From: an uncultured Eubacteriales bacterium
GTDB lineage: Bacteria > Bacillota > Clostridia > Oscillospirales > Oscillospiraceae
Length of the DNA stretch: 12,773 nt
Assembly (NCBI GenBank): GCA_900555795.1
Contig: USMP01000011.1
Span: forward strand, 1 to 12,773
Direction: 5' to 3'
Shown here: piece by piece, positions 1 through 6,785 of the stretch
Layout of the letters: each line of letters begins with the position of its first letter
Numbering within the stretch: the stretch's first letter is position 1
Program-made: the position numbers and the translations under genes
The notes under the pieces: model-generated
Told to the model about the DNA's origin: nothing
Database searches by the model: none
The model's input: the letters and a program-made list of their open reading frames with translations, nothing else

Positions 1-513
1 CTGCGCACCACCGCCTGCCTGCTGCTGGCGGGGACTGTATTGGCCGCCTTTGTGGCCGTTGCCGCCGATGTGGGCTCCCAGGAGGACCCGCTGGTGACAC
101 TGAGTTATTTGAGCGACACCTTCCTGGGCCAGCTGCTGGAGCGGGTGGATAGGAAGGTGGCGGAGCGGGATGAGCGGCTGCGCCTGGAGATGGAGGAGGA
201 GTTGCTGCGCCGGGAGCGGGAGGGACTTCTGTCCGGCGGCGGCATGTCCGCGGCGGCCGCGTCCTATACGGCGGTGACGCTGTACAGTGGGCAGAGCCTG
301 TATGGGGAGGCGGGGTGCGAGGTGCTTCTCCGGTCCGGCCAGGCGGTGTGCTCCGGTACCGGCGCGGCGCTGACGGACGTCACCAGCGGCACTGCCCTCA
401 GCGGCGGGGGAGCACTCGCTGCCAATCACCTGTACCTGCTGACGGACAGCCGGGCCATTACGGTGTCCGGCGACACCGTGCTGCTGGTGCGGGGAAGCTA
501 CACGGTGGGTTAG
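1..513 (+). CDS. Exported or membrane-anchored protein of unknown function (5' end outside window)
   Basis: The frame is open from base 1 to a TAG at 511-513, so the start lies upstream of the window. The first residues seen form a hydrophobic stretch (TACLLLAGTVLAAFVAVAA), read as the end of a signal peptide or membrane anchor. A charged, Glu/Arg-rich helical segment follows (VDRKVAERDERLRLEMEEEL), with coiled-coil character. The last ~90 residues are rich in Gly, Ser, Thr and Val and alternate short strands with turns, suggesting a small beta domain outside the membrane. I do not recognise the family and no catalytic motif is visible. A TTG at 40 could be an internal start, but it falls inside the hydrophobic stretch, so a truncated call there is unlikely. 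A strong terminator follows at 552-598. Confidence 0.75.
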   Translation: MRTTACLLLAGTVLAAFVAVAADVGSQEDPLVTLSYLSDTFLGQLLERVDRKVAERDERLRLEMEEELLRREREGLLSGGGMSAAAASYTAVTLYSGQSLYGEAGCEVLLRSGQAVCSGTGAALTDVTSGTALSGGGALAANHLYLLTDSRAITVSGDTVLLVRGSYTVG

Positions 514-551
514 GCCCTGCCTCTTCCGCTGTTTGAAAATCCTTCTGACAA

Positions 552-598
552 GAACGAGCCCCTTCCCGCATAAGATGCGGAGAGGGGCGTTCTTTTTT
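552..598 (+). terminator. Intrinsic terminator after the first gene
   Basis: A long stem with arms GCCCCTTCCCGCAT and ATGCGGAGAGGGGC (one wobble) is extended by outer GAAC/GTTC pairs, has a short loop, and is followed directly by six T. The T run is on the right only, so it works for plus-strand transcription. It ends six bases before the ribosome binding site of the next gene. Confidence 0.9.
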
Positions 599-615
599 CA
601 GAGAGGAGGGCACAC

Positions 616-1140
616 ATGGAACAGGTCAAGCTGTACTGCGCCGGCGTCTGCCGCGGCGAGATCACGCTCCGCCCGGAGGGCGGGCGCACGGAGGTCCGCG
701 CGGTGATGCCGGACCCGGGCGACGGGCTGTACCGGGTGGAATTGCTGGGGGAGCGGGGTGGCCTGATGCTGGGGGTTATGGAGCCGGCCGGGCGGGAACT
801 GACGGTCTGCCGGCGGCTGTACAGCCGGGATGTGGCGGGGCTTGGCCGCCTTCTGCGGGGGGAGGCACGCTGCTCCTTCCGGTTTGGGGACGGCGCCGGC
901 TGGCGGGAAACCAGCTGTCCCGCTCAGCTGTTCCGGAGCAGCTTTCTGCACAGCCGCCTGAAAAGCTATGGCCGGGCCTGGTGGCGCAGGGAGGGGAATC
1001 GGCTGCTGCTGGCGCTTCCCCTGGAGCAGGGAAAGCCCTTTCCGCTGGAGGCGATGTTCTGTTTTTCCCGGGTGGAGCGGGTGGCGGGGTGCCGGTGCGC
1101 GGTATACGCCTTTGATGGCCAGGAGGAACCTGTACTGTAG
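616..1140 (+). CDS. Conserved-looking hypothetical cytoplasmic protein, 174 aa
   Basis: The ATG at 616 follows a strong AGGAGG at 604-609 with good spacing, which fixes the start. There is no signal peptide or membrane span. The protein alternates short predicted strands (for example VKLYCAGVCRGEITLRPEGG) with arginine-rich segments and carries several cysteines, but no metal-binding pattern I recognise. I cannot assign a family. The gene lies immediately behind a strong terminator, with no room for a promoter between the terminator and the ribosome binding site. It must depend on read-through or on a promoter inside the upstream gene. Expression therefore looks low or conditional. The coding assignment rests on the ribosome binding site, GC-rich third positions and a clean frame. 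Confidence 0.7.
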   Translation: MEQVKLYCAGVCRGEITLRPEGGRTEVRAVMPDPGDGLYRVELLGERGGLMLGVMEPAGRELTVCRRLYSRDVAGLGRLLRGEARCSFRFGDGAGWRETSCPAQLFRSSFLHSRLKSYGRAWWRREGNRLLLALPLEQGKPFPLEAMFCFSRVERVAGCRCAVYAFDGQEEPVL

Positions 1141-1189
1141 GGAACGGCAAAATATTTGTACAATTTCTATACCATTTCCTCTCCGGGTA

Positions 1190-1198
1190 TGCTATACT
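1190..1198 (+). promoter_or_regulatory. Extended -10 promoter for nrdR
   Basis: TGCTATACT matches the extended -10 form TGn-TATAmT, about 58 bases before the nrdR start. No convincing -35 box lies at 16-18 bases upstream, as is common for extended -10 promoters. I found no pair of NrdR boxes around it. Confidence 0.6.
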
Positions 1199-1255
1199 GA
1201 GACATACGCAGCACACGACACCCACCCCAACATGTGATACGGGAGGAATGCGTCA

Positions 1256-1711
1256 ATGAAGTGTCCTTATTGCGGCTATAAAGAGAGCAAGGTGGTGGAC
1301 AGCCGCCCTGCCGACGAGGGCAGCAGTATCCGCCGCCGCCGGGAGTGCCTGGCCTGTGAGAAACGGTTTACCACCTATGAGACCATGGAGTCGCTGCCCA
1401 TGGTGGTCATTAAAAAGGATGGCAGCCGCCAGAGCTTTGACCGAAACAAGGTCCTGGGCAGCATGCTGCGGGCCTGTGAGAAGCGGACGGTGCCCCTGGC
1501 CAAGCTGGAGCAACTCACCGATGAGATTGAGCAGAACCTGCAGAACTGCCTGGAGCGGGAAATCACCACCGATATGATCGGTGAGCAGGTCATGGAGAAG
1601 CTGCGGGGTGTGGATGAGGTGGCCTATGTCCGCTTCGCCTCCGTGTATCGGCAGTTTAAGGATATTCATACGTTTATGGCGGAACTGACAAAGCTGCTGG
1701 AGGAGAAGTAG
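1256..1711 (+). CDS. nrdR: Transcriptional repressor NrdR
   Basis: NrdR represses ribonucleotide reductase genes in response to ATP/dATP. The 151-residue length is normal for the family. The N-terminus has the zinc ribbon with Cys3, Cys6 (MKCPYCGY), Cys31 and Cys34 ([12 protein letters not shown]), plus the typical RRRRE stretch between. An ATP-cone domain fills residues ~48-138, beginning at [17 protein letters not shown]. The start follows GGGAGG at 1242-1247. The gene appears monocistronic: the next gene is convergent and begins (3' end) only 14 bases on, with no terminator visible between. No ribonucleotide reductase gene is in the window. Confidence 0.97.
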   Translation: MKCPYCGYKESKVVDSRPADEGSSIRRRRECLACEKRFTTYETMESLPMVVIKKDGSRQSFDRNKVLGSMLRACEKRTVPLAKLEQLTDEIEQNLQNCLEREITTDMIGEQVMEKLRGVDEVAYVRFASVYRQFKDIHTFMAELTKLLEEK

Positions 1712-1725
1712 GCCCGGAGGCGGGG

Positions 1726-2106
1726 CTAGAGGACGTTTTTGATGCTCACCGCCTGGGTTTCCGCCAGATGTTCCAGCTGGCCCAGCAGCTGCGAGATAAG
1801 GATGTGGAAATCCTCGTTGTCCTGCTCCCGACAGGCCGCCAGGGCGCCGATCAGGGACAGTTCCGCCCCGTCCAGTTCCTGATGCTCAATGATTGTGTGA
1901 AAGAAGGTCTGGCTTTTGTCCCAGTCCTTCCGCGCGCCCTCCAGCTGCCGGAGGGCTTCGTCCCAATTTCCCGCATCGGCGGCCTTCTCCGCCTGGGACA
2001 GAAGGGCGGACCAGTGATCTGTGCGCAGCTGGACATAGCGGCCCGTCCAGAGGGATAGGCCCAGCATGAGGACCAGCAGGCCTGTGGGAATATACAGCGC
2101 TTTCAT
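1726..2106 (-). CDS. DUF4363-type membrane-anchored protein
   Basis: This 126-residue protein has one N-terminal membrane span (residues ~4-20, YIPTGLLVLMLGLSLWTG). A soluble, mostly helical, acidic domain follows, with repeated helices such as WSALLSQAEKAADAGNWDEAL and a W-D-K-x-x-x-F segment. Layout and length fit the DUF4363 family of Clostridia, whose function is unknown. I chose the ATG at 2106 because AAAGGAGG sits seven bases upstream and because it makes an ATGA overlap with the stop of the DUF421 gene, a sign of translational coupling. A longer frame starting eight codons earlier is less likely. The two proteins probably act together at the membrane. Confidence 0.8.
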   Translation of the reverse strand: MKALYIPTGLLVLMLGLSLWTGRYVQLRTDHWSALLSQAEKAADAGNWDEALRQLEGARKDWDKSQTFFHTIIEHQELDGAELSLIGALAACREQDNEDFHILISQLLGQLEHLAETQAVSIKNVL

Positions 2107-2786
2107 GTGACGCCCTCCTTTGTCACGCATACGATGCTTCCCGCCTCGTCCACCGTCAGCAGGAATACCTGTCGGGGGGAGGTGAGGCGGCGCTGGCGCA
2201 GCTGCTGGGTCAGCCAGGCCTCGTCATAGCCGCTGGAGCGGAGATTCCGGGTCATGACGTGGCCGTCGTTGATGAGCAGTACCGGCAGGGTTACATCGTC
2301 CGGCACCGACAGATTTACGGCCTGGGGGGTAATGGGGCTGCTCTTGGTATAGGGCAGCACGGATACCTGGCCGCTGGTTTCCAAGATGGCGTATTTTACG
2401 GCGGAAAGATCGCTGTAGCCCTGGCCGCGCAGCTGCTCAAACAGTTCGTCCACAGTGAAGCGGTTGCGGGCCATATTCTGCTCAAGCACCTTTCCGTCCC
2501 GCACGATGACCGTGGGGTGGCCGCAGACCAGGGAGCGGAAGCGGATGGACTTGAGGCTGAAGAAGCTGAGCAGCATGGACAGGCACAGCAGCGTCACGAT
2601 GGGCAGAAGGCCGTTGACCAGCGGGATACCAAAGTTCTGCATAGGTACGGCGGCCAGGTCGGATATAATGAGGGTCAAAACCAGTTCGCTGGGCTCCAGT
2701 TCACCGATCTGGCGCTTGCCCATGAGCCGCAGGCCGACCATCAGGATCAAATACAGGATCACAGTGCGGAAAAACGCGGTGGTCAT
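2103..2786 (-). CDS. DUF421 (YetF-type) membrane protein
   Basis: The 227-residue protein matches the DUF421/YetF layout. Three membrane spans lie in the first ~80 residues, with the family's LRLMGKRQIGELEPSELVLT segment between spans 1 and 2. A cytoplasmic alpha/beta region follows, containing GHPTVIVRDGKVLEQNM and the D-L-S-A-V-K-Y-A-I-L-E-T motif typical of this family. Related proteins in spore formers have been linked to the spore membrane and stress resistance, but no molecular activity is established. The ATG at 2786 has an AAAGGA about ten bases upstream. The gene overlaps the following DUF4363 gene by four bases and is divergent from glmS. I could not find a convincing promoter for it. 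Confidence 0.9.
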   Translation of the reverse strand: MTTAFFRTVILYLILMVGLRLMGKRQIGELEPSELVLTLIISDLAAVPMQNFGIPLVNGLLPIVTLLCLSMLLSFFSLKSIRFRSLVCGHPTVIVRDGKVLEQNMARNRFTVDELFEQLRGQGYSDLSAVKYAILETSGQVSVLPYTKSSPITPQAVNLSVPDDVTLPVLLINDGHVMTRNLRSSGYDEAWLTQQLRQRRLTSPRQVFLLTVDEAGSIVCVTKEGVT

Positions 2787-2847
2787 TGTCCCACATCCTT
2801 TCCCGGTCAGTATTTGCAGGATGGGCCGGGGTTATGCCCCGTGATTT

Positions 2848-2879
2848 TGGTAGCATCCGCTGAGGCGGTGTGATATAAT
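2848..2879 (+). promoter_or_regulatory. Promoter for the glmS leader
   Basis: TGATATAAT at 2871-2879 is a perfect extended -10 box. TTGGTA at 2848 is a weak -35 at a long 20-base spacing, so the promoter probably relies on the extended -10. Transcription would begin near 2886, about 50 bases before the ribozyme cleavage site. Confidence 0.7.
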
Positions 2880-2935
2880 GCTATGGAACAGAGCGTCGCA
2901 GAGAGAAAGGAGGACCATAGGCCGGGGCCTATCAT

Positions 2936-3092
2936 AAGCGCCAGTGCTCCGCCCGGTGCAGGCCGGGGGAGACAACGAGGTGGGGGGAGAATCGAACTTT
3001 CGGCGGATGCCCCTCCGTATCGCTCCGGGTGCGTACACAGCCGGCAAATATGCGGGCGACCGCAAAACAAAGGGGCTGTGACCGGGGAACGA
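2936..3092 (+). ncRNA. glmS self-cleaving ribozyme / riboswitch
   Basis: The leader of glmS carries the conserved ribozyme core: GCGCCAG at 2938, ACGAGGTGGGG near 2975, then ATCGA and TTTCGGCGGATGCCCC around 2991-3013. The P1 arm pairs CTCC..CCCGG with CCGGG..GGAG. A P3 hairpin lies at 3017-3035. P4 pairs CACAGCC (3036-3042) with GGCTGTG (3074-3080) and encloses a GCGG/CCGC stem closed by a GCGA tetraloop, as in known examples. CCGG after P4 can pair with the P3 loop (P3.1 pseudoknot). By family knowledge, glucosamine-6-phosphate is the cofactor for cleavage between A2937 and G2938, which triggers mRNA decay and lowers GlmS synthesis. The 3' boundary is approximate. Confidence 0.95.
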
Positions 3093-3094
3093 GT

Positions 3095-3178
3095 GACAAA
3101 TGGCTGCGCATTTGTCCTCTTGCTGTTGACAAAGGAGACACCGCCGCACGAAAAGGGGGCGGCGGTGGGCTTCGCCTA
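3095..3178 (+). other. Two extra leader hairpins between ribozyme and glmS start
   Basis: GACAAATG/CATTTGTC (3095-3102 with 3109-3116) forms an 8-bp hairpin with a six-base loop. CACCGCCGC/GCGGCGGTG (3139-3147 with 3159-3167) forms a 9-bp hairpin, followed by a small GGC-TTC-GCC hairpin and TATTTT. Neither belongs to the ribozyme core. The second could act as a weak attenuator or simply as a 5' stabiliser of the cleaved mRNA; the sequence does not decide. Confidence 0.55.
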
Positions 3179-3202
3179 TTTTCAGTAAGGAGGATATTGT
3201 AT

Positions 3203-5047
3203 ATGTGTGGTATCGTTGGATATGTGGGCCGGGAGCAGGCAGCCCCTATTTTGCTGGAGGGCCTGAACAAACTGGAGTACCGGGGATATGACTCCGCCGG
3301 CGTGGCGGTGTACTCCCGGGAGGAGGGGAAACTCTCTGTCCACAAGGCCAAGGGGCGTCTGAAGGTTCTCAGCGACCTGCTTCAGGGCGGCAGCCTGGTG
3401 GAGGGCACCGTAGGCGTGGGCCACACCCGCTGGGCCACCCATGGAGCGCCGTCGGACGTAAATTCCCATCCCCAGGTCAGCCGCAGCGGCCGCATTGCCG
3501 TGGTTCACAACGGCATCATTGAGAACTATGCCGAACTGAAGGCATTTTTGCAGGAGCAGGGAGTTCCCTTCACGTCCGAGACGGACACGGAGGTGGTGGC
3601 CCAGCTGATCGAGTACTTCTATGAGACGGATCAGGTGGGGATCCTGGAGGCCGTGGGCCGCTGCCTGCGCCGTATCGAGGGGGCCTACGCCCTGGGCATT
3701 ATCTGCGCCGACGCGCCGGATGAGATCATCGCCGTGCGTAAGGACAGTCCCCTGATCCTGGGCTATGGGGAGGACTGCAACTTCCTGGCCAGTGACGTCA
3801 CCGCCATTATCCGCCATACCCGCAACGTCAGCTATATGGATGACGGGGAGGTGGCGGTGCTGACGCGGGAGGGCATTCAGTGCTACAACCACCTGATGCA
3901 GCCGATTGTCAAGGAGATCTGCCGGGTGGACTGGGAGGTAGACGCGGCGGAAAAGGGCGGCTACGAGCACTTTATGTTCAAGGAGATCATGGAGCAGCCC
4001 GAGGCGCTGCGCCGGTGCATTTTCCCCCGGATCCGGGGCGGCGAGGTGGTGCTGGACGGCTTCCGTATCAGCGACGACTACATTCGCGGCGTCAGCAAGT
4101 TTTATATTATCGCCTGCGGCTCCTCCTACCATGTGGGCATGATGGGCAAGTATAATCTGGAGCGGATCCTCCGCCGTCCGGTGGAGGTGGCGCTGGCGTC
4201 GGAGTTCCGGTACATGGACCCCATTGTAGATGAGCACACCATGGCCATTGTCATCAGCCAGTCCGGGGAGACGCTGGACACGCTGGCGGCCATGCGGGAG
4301 GCGAAGCGCCTGGGGGCCAGGATACTGTCCATTGTCAACGTGGTGGGCTCCTCTATCGCCCGGGAGAGCGACCAGGTGCTCTATACCTGGGCGGGGCCGG
4401 AGATCGCCGTGGCCACCACCAAGGCATTTTCCACCCAGCTGGCGGTCATTAACCTACTGGGTCTGTACCTGGCCCGGGTTCTGGGCACCATGGAGGATGG
4501 GGAGTACCGGCTGATTCAGGAGGAACTGCTGCGCCTGCCGGACAAGATCGAGGAGGTCTTGGCAAACAAGGACAGCATCCAGTACTATGCCAGCCAGTAT
4601 TTCAACCACAACAGCGTCTTTTTCATTGGCCGCAATGTGGACTATGCCCTGGGGATGGAGGGCTCCCTGAAGCTGAAGGAGATCTCCTATATCCACTCCG
4701 AGGCGTATGCCTCCGGGGAACTGAAGCACGGCACCATCAGCCTCATTGAGGAGGGCACGCTGGTGGTAGCGCTGGGCACCTACGCGAAGCTCTTCGACAA
4801 GGCGATGAGCAATATTGTGGAGGTCAAGGCCCGGGGCGGCGACGTGCTGGCGCTGACGACCGTGGATCACGGGGAGGAGATGGGAAAGGTGGCCAACGGC
4901 GTTGTGACCATCCCCCAGGCCCACCCCCTGCTGCTGCCCAGCCTGGGTATCATCCCCCTGCAGCTGTTTGCCTACTATGTGGCCCTGCTGCGCGGCTGCG
5001 ACATTGATAAGCCCCGGAATCTGGCAAAGTCCGTCACCGTGGAGTAG
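3203..5047 (+). CDS. glmS: Glutamine-fructose-6-phosphate aminotransferase (isomerizing), GlmS
   Basis: GlmS makes glucosamine-6-phosphate from fructose-6-phosphate and glutamine, the first step towards UDP-GlcNAc, peptidoglycan and other amino sugars. The protein is 614 residues, the usual size. The class II glutaminase domain begins MCGIVGYVG, so Cys2 becomes the N-terminal nucleophile; HTRWATHG (74-81) and HNGIIENY (102-109) are its other signatures. Two SIS domains follow: the first (~290-425) contains ACGSSYH, SQSGETLDT and ATTKAFSTQ, the second carries ELKHGTISLIEE. The C-terminus DKPRNLAKSVTVE is canonical. The start at 3203 follows AAGGAGG; a longer frame from 3029 would run through the ribozyme and remove the required N-terminal Cys, so it is wrong. 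The gene is controlled by the ribozyme in its leader. Confidence 0.99.
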   Translation: MCGIVGYVGREQAAPILLEGLNKLEYRGYDSAGVAVYSREEGKLSVHKAKGRLKVLSDLLQGGSLVEGTVGVGHTRWATHGAPSDVNSHPQVSRSGRIAVVHNGIIENYAELKAFLQEQGVPFTSETDTEVVAQLIEYFYETDQVGILEAVGRCLRRIEGAYALGIICADAPDEIIAVRKDSPLILGYGEDCNFLASDVTAIIRHTRNVSYMDDGEVAVLTREGIQCYNHLMQPIVKEICRVDWEVDAAEKGGYEHFMFKEIMEQPEALRRCIFPRIRGGEVVLDGFRISDDYIRGVSKFYIIACGSSYHVGMMGKYNLERILRRPVEVALASEFRYMDPIVDEHTMAIVISQSGETLDTLAAMREAKRLGARILSIVNVVGSSIARESDQVLYTWAGPEIAVATTKAFSTQLAVINLLGLYLARVLGTMEDGEYRLIQEELLRLPDKIEEVLANKDSIQYYASQYFNHNSVFFIGRNVDYALGMEGSLKLKEISYIHSEAYASGELKHGTISLIEEGTLVVALGTYAKLFDKAMSNIVEVKARGGDVLALTTVDHGEEMGKVANGVVTIPQAHPLLLPSLGIIPLQLFAYYVALLRGCDIDKPRNLAKSVTVE

Positions 5048-5097
5048 GGACAGCCCAGTGGGGACAGCCCCGGGGGAACACAGATCCTTACAGAGGG

Positions 5098-5132
5098 AGA
5101 GCCGCCGGATTATTCCGATCCGGCGGCTCTTT
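5098..5132 (+). terminator. Intrinsic terminator of glmS
   Basis: A perfect 13-bp stem, AGAGCCGCCGGAT with ATCCGGCGGCTCT, closes a seven-base loop 50 bases after the glmS stop. The T run is short (TTT), so termination may be incomplete. Confidence 0.8.
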
Positions 5133-5201
5133 CCCACAGAAAAATTGTGGAAAAATTCCACAAACAGGAGAAAAATCGGATAAAATTTTCTCCATTTGCT
5201 A

Positions 5202-5230
5202 TTGTCCTTTCCCGGTAATTGTGGTATAAC
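5202..5230 (+). promoter_or_regulatory. Sigma-A promoter for the MATE gene
   Basis: TTGTCC at 5202-5207 and TATAAC at 5225-5230 are separated by exactly 17 bases, and TGG precedes the -10 (extended -10). The start of translation is about 65 bases downstream. Confidence 0.75.
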
Positions 5231-5296
5231 TGCTATGCCTTTTGGCCCTGGGGAAGATCGGACCCGGGCTTTTGAACGAGGATGGAGAGACAAGTC

Positions 5297-6676
5297 ATGG
5301 GAAAGCAAGGATATAAGATCGACATGTGCAGCGGCTCCCTGGCGGGGAAGCTGCTGCTTTTTGCGCTGCCGCTGATGGCTTCCAGCCTGCTGCAGCTGCT
5401 GTTCAACGCGGCGGACGTGGTGGTGGTGGGCCGCTTTGCCGGAAAGGAGGCCCTGGCCGCCGTGGGCTCCACCACCTCCCTGATTAACCTGCTGGTAAAT
5501 ATGTTTGTGGGCCTGTCCGTCGGCAGCAACGTCACCGTGGCCCGGGATCTGGGGGCCGGCCGGGAGGAGGAGGTGCGCCGCAGCGTCCACACCTCCATCA
5601 CCCTGGCCCTGCTCAGCGGCCTGGTTCTGACAGGCATCGGCACGCTGCTGGTGCGGCGGCTGCTGGAGTGGATGTCCTCCCCGGCGGACGTGATTGGCCT
5701 GGCTACCGTGTATCTGCGCATCTACTTTCTGGGGATGCCCTTCAATATGCTCTATAACTTCGGCGCGGCCATCCTCCGGGCCCAGGGGGACACCCGGCGG
5801 CCCCTGTACTTTTTGGCGGTGGCCGGCGTGGTCAATGTGGCGCTGAACCTGTTTTTTGTCATCGTGTTCCACATGAGCGTGGCGGGAGTCGCGCTGGCCA
5901 CCATTATCTCCCAGGCCATATCCGCGGTGCTGGTGCTGCTCTGCCTGATGCGGGACAGCGGCCCCCTGCGGGTGGATTTAAAGCGCCTGTGCCTGGATGG
6001 ACGGGTGGTGCGGCGGATTTTACAGGTGGGTTTTCCCGCCGGGTTTCAGGGGATGCTGTTTTCCATCTCCAATGTGGTCATCCAGTCCGCCATCAACGCC
6101 TTTAACTCCACCGCCATTGTGGCTGGCTCCTCCGCGGCGGCCAATATTGAGGGCTTTGTCTACGCGGGTATGAACGCCTTCTATCAGACGGCCCTCACCT
6201 TTACCAGCCAGAACTACGGCGCCTGCCAGTGCAGGCGGGTGGATCGGATCATGGAACTGTGCCTGGCCTACACGGTGGCCATCGGCGCGGCGCTGGGAGG
6301 CGCGGCGGTGCTCTTTGGTCAGCAGCTTGCCGCCATCTACGCCCCCGGGGAGCCGGAGGTGATTGCCCAGACGTTGCTGCGCATGCGCATTACCTGCACC
6401 ACCTATTTCCTGTGCGGGCTGATGGACACCCAGGTGGGCGTACTGCGGGGATTGGGCTATTCCATGGTGCCGATGATTGTGTCCCTGGTGGGGGCCTGCG
6501 GGCTGCGGCTGATCTGGGTGGCGTTTGTATTCCCCCTGGTGGGCACACCTGCCGCCCTGTATGTGTCCTACCCTGTCAGCTGGCTGGTGACAGCAATTTT
6601 CCACTGTGTGTTCTTCTTCCTTGTCCGCAAGCATGCCTACGCCAAGGTGGAACTGGCCCACAAGATGGCCCAGTGA
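5297..6676 (+). CDS. MATE family efflux transporter
   Basis: A 459-residue inner-membrane protein with about twelve hydrophobic spans in the two-lobed arrangement of MATE exporters, which use Na+ or H+ gradients to expel cationic drugs, dyes or metabolites. Family-like features are the opening LLLFALPLMASSLLQLLFNAADVVVVGRF, an LNLFFV segment in the first lobe, and the second-lobe GFPAGFQGMLFSISN followed by TFTSQNYGA. I chose the ATG at 5297 because GGAGAG (5284-5289) lies seven bases before it; the in-frame ATG at 5282 has no ribosome binding site and would add five residues. The substrate cannot be predicted. It is a single-gene unit with its own promoter and terminator. Confidence 0.95.
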   Translation: MGKQGYKIDMCSGSLAGKLLLFALPLMASSLLQLLFNAADVVVVGRFAGKEALAAVGSTTSLINLLVNMFVGLSVGSNVTVARDLGAGREEEVRRSVHTSITLALLSGLVLTGIGTLLVRRLLEWMSSPADVIGLATVYLRIYFLGMPFNMLYNFGAAILRAQGDTRRPLYFLAVAGVVNVALNLFFVIVFHMSVAGVALATIISQAISAVLVLLCLMRDSGPLRVDLKRLCLDGRVVRRILQVGFPAGFQGMLFSISNVVIQSAINAFNSTAIVAGSSAAANIEGFVYAGMNAFYQTALTFTSQNYGACQCRRVDRIMELCLAYTVAIGAALGGAAVLFGQQLAAIYAPGEPEVIAQTLLRMRITCTTYFLCGLMDTQVGVLRGLGYSMVPMIVSLVGACGLRLIWVAFVFPLVGTPAALYVSYPVSWLVTAIFHCVFFFLVRKHAYAKVELAHKMAQ

Positions 6677-6720
6677 CAGGCCTGTGCAAGGGCCGCAAGA
6701 CCGTACATAGTTTCTTTGGA

Positions 6721-6760
6721 AAAAAGAAGCCGCCGGTACCAATCTGGTACCGGCGGCTTT
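6721..6760. terminator. Bidirectional intrinsic terminator between convergent genes
   Basis: A perfect 15-bp stem (AAGCCGCCGGTACCA with TGGTACCGGCGGCTT) with a three-base loop is flanked by an A-rich run on the left and TTT on the right. Read on the minus strand it is followed by CTTTTTT, the stronger direction. It can end both the MATE transcript and the convergent deacetylase transcript. Confidence 0.9.
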
Positions 6761-6785
6761 GCTGTGAACTGCTGTACGGCTCTCC

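Noticed and set aside
1141..1255. NrdR boxes for autoregulation upstream of nrdR
   Set aside because: No pair of sites close to the ACAC..TATAT..GTGT pattern was found.
3029..3202. N-terminal extension of GlmS from an upstream ATG
   Set aside because: It overlaps the glmS ribozyme and would bury the catalytic N-terminal cysteine. The ATG at 3203 has a strong ribosome binding site.
3182..5872. Long minus-strand open frames under glmS and the MATE gene
   Set aside because: They are antisense to genes with complete family signatures, and their composition (His, Gln, Val-rich) is that of shadow frames.
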